DNA of 64,000 nucleotides from Streblospio benedicti (taxonomy: Eukaryota > Annelida > Polychaeta > Spionida > Spionidae), in NCBI GenBank assembly GCA_019095985.1, contig CM032669.1, positions 41,524,671-41,588,670 of the forward strand, in the 5' to 3' direction. Below, piece after piece: positions 45,001 to 57,000 of this stretch; within the stretch, counting starts at the first letter, position 1, and every line of letters starts with the position of its first letter. The notes below the pieces were generated by a model. It was not told where the DNA came from and searched no databases. It saw only the letters and a program-made list of their open reading frames with translations. A program made the position numbers and the translations under genes.

Positions 45001-48000
45001 GCAGGGTATGAAACTCATGAAAAATTGCTCCCTCCCCACTGGGCCGGCAACTCTGAAAAGTAGCCGGCCCAGGTGAAAAGTGGCCGGCCCAGAATTTTTT
45101 GCAGATTCAAAAATACTGTAAAACTATATTTCTTACTCATTTAAGGGTACTATGAACTCTTTAAGGGAAAAATCTGCTATTTTCAGCTTTTTAATATTTA
45201 TTATACTGTAAACTATGAAGAACAACATGTTTTGAAATGAACCTTTTATCTTCAATAGTTTTCCCATTACAACTCTTTTCGTGAAGACCATCCCGGAGTG
45301 AAAAACAATGACTCATTCTTTGCAGGCTTATAGGGTTATATGGACTAAAAATTCAATTTTTACATTTTCATTGTTTTGTATGCTCTAAATGATAAAGAAA
45401 AACATCTTTTTAAAATGAACCTTTTATCATCAATAGCTTTTCTTACGTGATACATTTTATAGACAGCAACTACTGTCAATGTATATTGATTGGCCATGTT
45501 TAAAGCCCATTTTCTCAAAACTAAGTTTGCATAGTGGATTAATTTTTCTTTTTATATTTCTCTCTAACCGTGAAATCAAATTTTCACAAACATGTATATA
45601 TTTGAAGATATATGCATTCTGAAGAAAACCTTACTAGGGATTTTGATTTTTTATTTCGTTGATGAATTATGAACGTTTTTGTATTGATTTGCAAGAAAAT
45701 TTGGAAAATAAGTGGTTTTAAAACTTAAAATGCATGTAAAATGATAAAGGGGAAAAATATAAAAAAAATTGAGGCAAGGTTTTCTAGATAAATATGCAAA
45801 TTCTGTAACTGAATAGTGATTTCGGGCATTTTGATGTTTTACTATCAGTTATATGCTTCACAGGTAAAGTTGTAAATTTGTCACTAATTGATTTATAAAA
45901 AATGTTCATCAATCTATACAATTCAAAACCTGTTGTGTCATTAGATTAGATAATTATCTACAGAATAAGGTGTAATTTGTATTGAATTCATTAATCTCTT
46001 GCCAGTTGTACAGTGCAACTTGTAGTTTGGTGAAAAATCTTGTAGTTTTGTGAAAATTCAATTTATAAAAAGAACTGCAATAAATTTGTGAAAATTCAAT
46101 TTATAAAAAAAGAACATTACAGCTATGCATACTTTCAAATTAAGTAAAAGAGAGGACAATAATATACAAATTTTGTAACTGAATAGTGATTTCGGTCATT
46201 TTGATGTTTTACTATCAGTTTTATGCTTCAGAGGCAAAGTTGTAAATTTTTCACTAATTGCTTTATAAAAAAAATTTCATCAATCTATACAATTCAAAAC
46301 CTGTTGTGTCAATTAGATAATTATCTACAGAATAAGGTGTAATTTGTAAGAATTGAAGCAATAATGAGTGAGAAAATCAAAGTTTAATAAAATCGTAAGA
46401 AAAATATTCATAGTCCCCGTAATTTTGTGTATATACAAAATATATGTATCAAATATTTCAATGCAAAACTTATCCTACTTTTAATATATGGGCATGCAGT
46501 GCCTGCCCTATATACTTGAGCATGAATTGGAATTGACCGGAAATCTTTTTATTTTGGAGCCGGATTATCCTTATTATTTCATGGTGCCACGCCCACTTCC
46601 ACAAAAGACACATTGCGTGAATATGACTCACAGACCAGTCCCTATTTGTGAGACGTAAACATGCGTTTTTTACCCGGATTCAAGCACAAAATTAGGTTTT
46701 ACTAATTATCACTAAATATCTCATTGATAGTTTGAATGGTTTCCTCAATATATTTTTATCATCTGTTAAATGCGACATAAATAAGTGTGTAGGTCATCAT
46801 ATTTCTCTTGAATCAACTGTAGAAATCATTTGATGTTGTTGACATCCGATTTTTTTTTATCTAGATCTAGGTGGCAAAAAGGAGGTCACGGCTTAACAGC
46901 AACTTAAAATTACAAAGTAGTATTTATGTAGCATTGATAGCAGTACTGTTTTTTTGTTGTCAAGTATATTCAAATATTACATGGCGCATGCTTAAAAAAA
47001 TCAAATTAATGTTGCAATGGATAATTTTATCATGATGATATTTGTAGATTGTGTGTGATTGCATTATAGACCCCTAGCGGGATTGTGGATGATGTGTTGA
47101 CATAAAAAATCTAAGTTCAAAGTGAGTTTTTTTATTCATTCTGAAGTCATGACATGAAGCATGATTCATGCCATGAACTGGTTTTTAGTATTTTTACCCT
47201 ACATAGTAGTTCATCAGATGAGCCAAAATTGAAGTGTGATTTTTATACAAAGAAACCATATCAGCACCTAATACCTTGATATTCAAGGAGAACTTGAGAT
47301 CTCTGCCAAAAAGGCCAAGACAAGAGGGATAAACTACCAAGTATCCAAGTATAGGCATTTTGGGCCAAGTGGTTGCAATAAAAAAAAACATCTGATCATG
47401 TGATTAACTCCATTTACCACTGAATGCAGGACTTCCGTTTCAATATGTCGAAATGTGTGAAAACAATCTAGTGTCACCGGTTAGCAGGTTTCTAACCTAC
47501 CACAGACCAAAGTTTGTGCCACAACATAAATCTTTAGCTACAGGAACAGCTAGATCTATCAAGTGAGAAAGGAGAGGTACAACAATCGACACAGTGATTC
47601 TTTAGACAGAAAATTGTGGACTAATGGAATAGTCTACATGAAGAAGTTGTCTCAGCTCCATCTCTAAATGTATTTAATTAAACACAGATTAGGTGATCAC
47701 TGGAAGGATCTCGAGTATATGTGCTAGTGATAGAAAGAACGTTTATTGACAATTGCTTGATCTCTCAAATGACTGTCGCCATTCCCCTACAAAATTTGTT
47801 TTCAAGCATATAAATAGTAACAAGCTATATTAGTAACAGGTCTAACACCTATGAGTACTGAAAAGGATATTTTTAGTAAAGTAAAGTAACTGTAAGTAAA
47901 GAATACAGGCATTAGTTATACAGTCTCAATCTGTCAATATTTGAATAGAGTATTAGTACATTTGTTATCAGCTCAGGAGTTCACTCACATGAAGTTAGTA

Positions 48001-51000
48001 TATGAGATTTTCTAGTAAAGAATTTTTTAAGAATGTATAAAATTGTGGAATGTGCTACAAGTAGCCCTCTCTAGTATCTAGACTTTTACTCGAAAAACCA
48101 ATTGGTTTCATCTAACAAAATGATGAAAAATATAGTAAAATTGGTGTGGAAATTGTAATGACGGTATAAAATTACAACTTGTGCCATTAAATCATGGAAA
48201 CGGAAATAAAACAGCATAGCCTATGCCATAGGCTTGAAATAATTTAAGAAAATGAAGAACAAATATAGAAAGGACAAAATATAATATATGCGTACGCCAA
48301 CAAATAAAACAGAAGAAATAATTTTAAGTACCAGACAGAAGTAGAATTCAGGAACAATTGAATGTGTCATATTATGACTTAGAGTACCAATCGTACCACT
48401 TGGCCATACACACAATTTGGCTGTGTTTTAAACATTTTTATTTTAACACACTATTATTTATCCACAGCTACATTTATGTAAATACAAGCCTTTCCCCCGT
48501 TTCAAATAATGAAAATATCTTGTCTTTGGGATTTTGACATGAACACATGAAGTAATTGTCATAGTTATTTGAAACAACAGGCGAATTGTGTGTATAGCCG
48601 AATTGTGCGATTGGTGTTCTAGGTTTACAAGTATTTTGATATTTTAAATACATTATGTAAATAAGAAATATTTTTTGCTTACATCGCTCATTAAACTACA
48701 ATGTAGATATATTAATATTAGCAATTGAAGATATATGGGGCAGACTTGAAGCTTGATTATTGATAGATTAACGAAATCTAATTTACCCTGTCCTCAGACA
48801 TACCACCCAAATGTCCAGGTTTTTAGAATTAAACATTGCCAATATTTAGGGAGTGGAATTTTACATAAATATGAACTTACATTGGAATTTCACTCTGATT
48901 ACAATAGTCTTTACTTTGGTATGTTCTGACTGTTTTTGCATCGTAGAAAACAATATATTTTTTTGCAGATGTGTCAAATTTAGCTTACTATGTCATGGAC
49001 CTAGTCTGCTTTTTAATGGTGTTCAAAGTTTCAAGCTAAGTACAATATACTTAAAGAAGTCTTATAGGCATACAAACGTAACTATTGGCATTATGCAACG
49101 ATACAAAATGTTCATGCCATCATATTATATTGTTTGCAATATTTTTGGTGCGACATTAGTAAAATATGCAATGTAAAGAAAGTGCTTCAGAGACACAATG
49201 CATCCTGCATTGATCACAGCATGCCAACAAACGAAGTCTGTAGGGTGCTTGTCTGATTAAGGGTGGCACGATTGGTGAAGCTAAATATAGTGACAGGTGT
49301 CAGACAGTGTGGTTGCGCAACACAGCATATAGGTGAAGTTGAAATGTGTGTCCTTCGTCATGGGAGATTGGTGTAACGGTTAGCACACCTGACTATGACA
49401 TATTAGACATGTCTGAATCATAGCCGGGAGGTCGTGAGTTCGATTCCACGATCTTCCAAAGTCCCTTTACAAGCAACACTGACCTTCGTTTCAGTAATGA
49501 GTAATCGGCTGTGATAAGAAAGTGCTTGAGTTAATCACTTAATTTATCTTTTAACATATTGTAAAACTAGAAATGTTTGCACATTATTTAATTTGCAAAC
49601 TTCCTACCCATCTCACCCATCTCACCCAAGTTAGAAATTCAATTTCTGGCAGCTGCCTTAGGTACTGCCTATTCATACAACAAATCTTTATGCACTGCTA
49701 TGACTATGTCATATAATATTATATATGTGTGTGTGAAATATTCAATGTTCTTCAATGTTCTTCATAACATATTTTGACAATATGAGCTGGTTCATTTCAA
49801 CTTCTTTGGTCCTGCAACGACTGGTGCTAACCTGACACAAATCATTATTGGATATAAATAATAACGGTGCGGTCCCGTGTTGATATACATAATAATCAAT
49901 CCTGGCCAAAAGATATTGATTGACCAAGCTACTGGGTCGCAAATGACAGTCTAAATGCACACTGCAATGTTTACATATGCCCAAAGTCGATGAATGAACC
50001 ACAACATGCATGATACACTTATTAAAGTATATATTGATTTACAAACGATTTTTCCCCAACACTTGCTAATTACTTGACATCTTACCTTAGAAACCGTTAT
50101 AACGGCAGCTGTTCACTGTAGTGTGTTTTACCAACCCCCATTTGATTGACAGGCACGATGGTCGGTGCATGAAACAAGGAAATCACGGAAATATCGAGCA
50201 GTATGCTGCTTCAAAAACCGTTACCGACACGCCAGGTCGTGAACCTTTGTAATTAACCGACCCGGGCCATGATCAGCCGGCGCCGGGTCCTCGGGCCGGC
50301 TCTATTTCATACCCTGATTGGGAGTCAATGGGGCACCCTGCTTAGCTCTTCTGTCAACACATCAATCATTCCAATTGCAAAGCAGAATGGGTATTACCCT
50401 GTGTTAATTTGAAATATTTATAACTATGCTGCTTTCAAAGGAGCATTGGTATTGGGAGAAAATGGTCTGTGTTAAAGGTAAAATGTAACTACTTCTCCTA
50501 AACTGTTGAAAGTTTGCTTGGGAGTTGCGTCACATCTCAGTATGTTATTGCCTGTTGAGCCAGATGATTCTGATATGGTGGAACAGTTCAATTCAAATAA
50601 AGGTATCTTACATTTATCTGGTGTAGACGGTTGTCTATGGATTCACTTCCCACTGGATGGGAGGCACTTATAGAGTGGAAATGCCGTATCACTTTCTAAT
50701 TCCTAGACCTACTCAAACCATTTGTTATAATGGGGTATTGTAATTCATATTGTGCATGGAAATTGGTAGAAATACTCCTCCTCTCTTCTTTATTCATGAT
50801 ACAACTACCAATGCAATCTCCAGCCTCACCCTCTGCTCAATGTCACGGATTTCATTTAACATTGATCCTTTTAGAAATATATTTGTTCACGAGGTGCATT
50901 CATGGTACCATATGTGCCACACAGATGCTGCTTTGATTGCAAATTCATTGATATAGTTATGAATACAGTCACATTGTCTGTTATAATGTTACCATACATC

Positions 51001-54000
51001 TTTTTGGCATGTTTCGAATTGAATATTCTAAAGATCAAAAGACAGCAATTAACAACAAGAAAGACCTTTTGTAGACATATGAATTGGTGCACACAAACAT
51101 ATCAGTCAATTCCCTTTCACATCATAAGATCTTTCATAAACGGTATGCAGCATATGGTCGCATCTGATTCTACTCTCTTTGTTCTATTTCAAGTGTGGTA
51201 TCTTCTGACTTTCTAACTTTAAACCACATTACAAGATAAGGCAGTAAAAATAGAACAAAGAGAGTAGAATCAGATCCTTTCACAATGTTTCAGCAACAAA
51301 GCAGATTTATGTACATGATTCTTTGCATCCCAACGCATTTTTTCCACTTACATTGACAGTTTCACCAACTAGCTGTTGGCATCGTCGGAATGACCCTACT
51401 GCGCATGACAGGAGGTCAGTCCTGCAGATTCCCGCCGAGAATCGAATTGTAAACTCGTAAGAGTTGGTGGCTCCCCTCGTCACGGTTCATGACCTGCCTG
51501 TACGTTCGGATATGCACTGCCTCTTTGATTGTCCTTGTATTCCAATCATTCTCCTTGTCTATTATCCTTGCACCTTCCCAGTCTATATCGTGATTGTGAA
51601 GAACTCAAAAGATCTAGCACAGAAGTTAAGTGAGGTCATAATAGAGGATGATGAAATGTTTGCTTCGCATGACGTGGTCTCCTTATTCATGAACACCCAT
51701 TGATAAAGCCCTCCAGATAATTAGAGACAGACTGAACAATGAATGACAGACTCTGAAGAAAAGAATATTACTGAATCCAGATGAAAAGAACATTACTTTC
51801 AATTCAGATGACGTTATACCCGCAGAAGAATTTGGTGGTGAGTTATACTACTTGTGTAAACAAACATTAGCAATGTGATGTAGCCCGGACGTCATCCACT
51901 GACCACTATTCCCACCGACCCCACGCTCGGTTAACCCGTTTCCTGGGGGGCTACCGTTCCCAGTCGGTCAGCGGTTCGTGGCATTGACCTGGGTAGTATC
52001 TACTACTTTGAACCATTGCTCTGTTGCACACTCGGAGTCTCGCTGGTTACATACTTCTCCTTGTGTCCGCTTGTGAGCCCCCACCTTCGGCAAGTTATCA
52101 AAGTCTGAATGGTGAACAGCAGGGCGGGGACTTCAGGAGGAGGTGGCAACCCGCGGGGGGGTGAAATGATTACGAATGAGTGCCCGTGATGAGAAACCCG
52201 CAGGTGCCACTAAAACAGAAGGATGGGGGAAACAAACAGGACTTTATATTGATTATTTGATTTTGCTTGTATTAAGTGTTTTGTGATTAATAAAATAAAT
52301 ATTAGCAGTTATTGATCTCTTTATTTACTTCCCTAGGTAAACACACATTAACTAAAAGGGGATTTCGCCACACCATTATAACGGCAGCTGTGCAATGCAG
52401 TGTGTTTTACCAACCCCTATTAGATTGACAGGCACGATGGTCGGTGCATGAAACAAGGAAATCATGGAAATATCGAGCAGTATGCTGCTTCAAAATCGTT
52501 ACCAACACGCCAGGTCGTGAACCTTTGTAATTAACCAACCCTGGCCATGATCAGCTGGTGCCGGGTCCTCGGGCCGGCTCTATTTCATACCCTGATTGGG
52601 AGTCATTGGGGCTCCCTGCTTAGCTCTTCTGTCAACACATCAATCATTCCAATTGAAAAGCAGAATGGGTATTACCCTGTGTTAATATGAAATATTTATA
52701 ACTATTCTGCTTTCAAAGGAGCATTGGTATTGGGAGAAAATGGTCTGTGTTAAAGGTAAAATGTAACTACTCCTCCTAAACTGTTGAAAGTTTGCTTGGG
52801 AGTTGCGTCACATCTCAGTATGTTATTGTCTGTTGAGCCAGATGATTCTGATAAGGTGGAACAATTCAATTCAAATAAAGGTATCTTACATTTATCTGGT
52901 GTAGACGGTTGGCTATGGATTCACTTCCCACTGGATGGGAGGCACTTACAGAGTGGAAATGCCATAGCACGTTCTAAATACTAGACCTACTCAAACCATT
53001 TGTTATAATGGGGTATTGTAATTCATATTGTGCATGGAAATTGGTAGAAATACTCCTCCTCTCTTCTTTATTCATGATACAACTACCAATGCAATCTCCA
53101 GCCTCACCTTCTGCTCAATGTCACGGATTTTATTTAACATTGATCCTTTTAGAAATATATTTGTTCATGAGGTGCATTCATGGTACCATATGTGCCACAC
53201 AGAGGGTACGGCGTTTCGGCAAAACCAAGCGAAACCTACCGAAACCATGCGAAACCAAGAGAAACCCTCACCATTATAGCGAAACTGCCCATCGTTTTAG
53301 CGAACCTCGCTTTGGCCTAGGTGAAACCCTCTCAACGTTTTAGCGAAACCCACTGTCGTTTTGGAGAAACTGTTGGTCGTTTTATCAAAACCCTACTGAC
53401 GTTTTGGCGAAGCCAACCAACTTTTTAGCAAAACCAAGCATCTTTGTGTTTTTACATGTACTGATTATCGTGAACTTTATGTAAACATCCATATCAAATA
53501 CTCGCACAATATTAAATCTCTTCACCTTTGATACCACCGTTATATAGTGCAGCCGGGTAGATATGGCAGTTGTGGATTGAGTTTAGTCAGGGATGTATAT
53601 ACAGTACACTGTGGCAGAGGGTTATAACATGTTGTATTGATCAAAGCTGCGAGTGTGCGTTTATTTTCACCGAGAGAAGATGCAACATACAGTTTCCGCG
53701 AAAGTTAATCAATGAGGTTATTCAGCAGTTAGCAATGACAAAAGTTAGAAAAACGAACCTCAAATTGTGAAAAACCTAATAGGGTGAACCTCTTTCATCT
53801 TTTGACTGTAAATGTAAAATCGCTTCACTTTACCGGGCAGCTTAAATAAATAAACATTGTCACTATAATAAATGAAAGCAATCCATTTATCAACCAATCC
53901 ACCAAACTATATTTTAATCATTATCATGTGAAGTGGCCCTGGCGGGACTCGAACCTACGACCCGGTGTTTGGGATTGTGGTATCATTCTGGTCTCACAAC

Positions 54001-57000
54001 CTTGAGGCGATGAGTTCGCATCCCGTCAGTCCCATTTGATATACCGTAGTTTCTTGAACAGCCGTCCCGGCGCTTATTAGTTTCAAAGATCTCATTCACC
54101 TGGCGCTTATTCAAGGCCGGCGCTAGTACGAGACCGGCGCTTATCAAAGAGGATACCGCCGGCAGCACTTAGCGTATTCATGTTGTGTCTAAACCACGTG
54201 GCCATGTTATACTTGGAACTTCATCATTTATTATCCGAATTTGACGTGTCACATATCATTTTAAAGCTAGGAACATTGTCTATCATTTGTACCAATACAT
54301 CAACACACAAACACTTACCAAAACGAAAATCAATGTTTATTATATTCAATAATCAATTGCAGTCATGAATTTTGAGTACGATATTTCTGTAGCTCTCCCC
54401 TTTTCATTTTCATGATGTCATGTTAGTATTGTTAATTTAACTTCTCTTTAATTGTCAACTTCATTTTCAGTTGGTTGATACATAGCTAGTAAAACACTAT
54501 TTTGCTTAAATAAGGCTAAGAGCGATGTGAAACATTCCTGTAATTGTCCCTGTAATTATAGGCTGCTTAGCGAGGAGCGGTAGTACTTTCATGTCACTTG
54601 AGGGGCCGTGGCTTCCTGTTGTGGCATTTCTATAAGAATAAGAATAAGAATAAGAATGAGTTTATTTTCACCTTAGATTTACATAAAATCTATCAGTACT
54701 ACCAAAAATAAACCAACACAACCAATAATTAAACATATATACAAAATTACAAAACACACTAAACTAATTATGGGATTATGTTACACTTATGCATGGTACT
54801 ACATTATACACTAATATAGTACAGTACAGCTTATTTTATATAAAAATATAGTATATCAACTATTCCAAATGTCATCATATTAGATACTGAGCTCCAAAGT
54901 GATATGAATGTCAATTTTCTTTTGTCATATAAAATAACATGTTTACAAAGTTGACTAACCAGTTTAATTATTTGACCTTCAGCTGACAGCTGTACAGTCA
55001 CATTGTCTGTTATAATTGTTACAATACATCTTTTTTATAATGGTATGTTTCATGTTTCGAATTGAATATTCTAAAGATCAAAAGACAGCAATTAACAACA
55101 AGAAAGACCTTTTGTAGACATATAAATTGGTGCACACAAACATATCAGTCAATTCCCTTTCACATTATAAGATCTTTCATAAACGGTATGCAGCATATGG
55201 TCGCATCTGATTCTACTCTCTTTGTTCTATTTCAAGTGCCGTATCTTCTGACTTTCTAACTTTAAACCACATTACAAGATAAGGCAGTAAAAATAGAACA
55301 AAGAGAGTAGAATCAAATCCTTTCACAATGTTTCAACAACAAAGCAGATTTAAAATACATGATTCTTTGCATCCCAACACATTTTTTCCACTTAAATTGA
55401 CAGTTTCACCAACTAGCTGTTGGCATCGTCGCTGACCCTACTACATGACAGGAGGTCAGTCCTGCCGATTCCCGCCGAAAATCGAATTGTAAACTCGTAA
55501 GAGTTGGTGGCTCCCCCTCGTCACTTCATGACCTGCCTGTATAACCAGATATGCACTGCCTTTTGATTGTCCTTGTATTCCAATCATTCTCCTTGTCTAT
55601 TATCCTTGCACCTTCCCAGTCTATATCGTGATTGTGAAGAACTCAAAAGATCTAGCACAGAAGTTAAGTGAGGTCATAATAGAGGATGATGAAATGTTTG
55701 CTTCATGACATGGCAACAAGCTTGTGATTCTTATTCATGAACACTCCCATTGATAAAGCCCTCCAGATAATTAGAGACAGACTGAACAATGACAAGACTC
55801 TGAAGAAAAGAAATTACTGAATCCAGATGACGTTATGGATTTGTGTGAGTTTATACTTACAACAACATACTTTCAATTCAGAGGCAAGTTATACCAGCAG
55901 AAGAATCACATCAATGGTTATGACCTGTATATTGGACTATAAACAAACATTAGGTGATGTAGCCCTTTGTTATCCACTGACCATATTTATAACCTCCCAT
56001 GACCCCTTTCGGTTAAGGAGGGTTGGTATTCCAGAAAAAGTGGTCTGTGTTAAAGGGATTGAAAAGGGTAAATGCTACCCCAGGGTTGAACCCTTGTTGT
56101 TGCACACTTGGGAGTTGTGTCACATCTCAGTTGTGTCTGCTCGTGAGCCCCCACCTTGATACCAGGAAATTATGACTAGGGATATGGATGGTGGAACAAA
56201 GTCTGAATTCAAATAAAGGAGGTGTCTTAGATTTTTGCTGGTGTGAGAAACATTTGTCACTATGGGATTCACTTCCTCCTGGATGGGAGGACATTTATAG
56301 AGTGGAAACTTCATATCACCTCTCTAAATCAATGAGACCTACTGAAACCATTTGTTGCAATGGGTTATTGTAATTCATATTGTGCATGGAAATTGGTATA
56401 AATACACCTCCTGTTTTCCTTATTCATGATACAACTACCAACGCAATCTCCAGCCTCACCTTCTGCTCAATGTCACGGGTTTCATTCAACATTGATCATT
56501 TTAGAAATATGTTTGTTCTTGAGGTTGATATATAGTTATGAAAACAAACTATACAGTCACATTGTCTGTTATAATGTTACAATACATCTTTTTAGCATGT
56601 TTCGTATTGACTATTCTAAAAATCAAAAGACAGCAATTACCAACAAGAAAACCTTTTGTAGACGTATGAATTGGTGCATACAAACATATCAGTCATTTTC
56701 CTTTCACCTCATAAGATCTTTCATAAACGGTATGCAGCATATGGTCTCATCTGATTCTCTTTGTTCTATTTCAAGTGAGGTATCTTCTGACTTTTTAACT
56801 TTAAACCACATTAGAATATAAGGCAGTAAAAATAGAACAAAGAGAGTAGAATCAAATCCTTTCACAATGTTTTAACAACAAAGTAGATGGTGTAAAATGC
56901 GTTGTCTTTATCATCAAAATTATGCTAGAAAAATATTTACTTGTGGTTTGCTTATGCTTATCACTACTTACACACCAGTCAACTGAATTCTCTTGTGCCA

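Larger units (their letters stand above)
45002..50316. mobile_element. hAT-like DNA transposon, 5.3 kb composite
   Basis: Ends CAGGGTATGAAA at 45002 and TTTCATACCCTG at 50316, with GGCCGG-rich subterminal sequence on both sides. An 8 bp target duplication ATTGGGAG flanks it (44994-45001 and 50317-50324), splitting adjoining copies of repeat R. No transposase was recognised. About half its length is the inserted right copy of Element E, itself carrying a SINE. 45785-45980 and 46153-46350 are a diverged direct repeat within it. Confidence 0.85.
50096..53205 (+). repeat. 2.28 kb tandem duplication (units at 50096 and 52376)
   Basis: Unit 1 (50096-52375) holds the right end of the hAT element, R copy 2 (50317-51306) and a Penelope-like fragment. 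Unit 2 (52376-53205) repeats the hAT end (TTTCATACCCTG at 52583-52594) and R copy 3 before ending abruptly. The duplication therefore happened after the hAT insertion. Confidence 0.85.

Noticed and set aside
53937-54037. True tRNA gene
   Set aside because: B box is good but no matching A box, acceptor stem or anticodon arm; better explained as a SINE relic.
56226-56330. WW-domain-like SLPPGWED in repeat R copy 5
   Set aside because: The other R copies do not keep this frame, the second tryptophan is missing, and the repeat is non-coding elsewhere.
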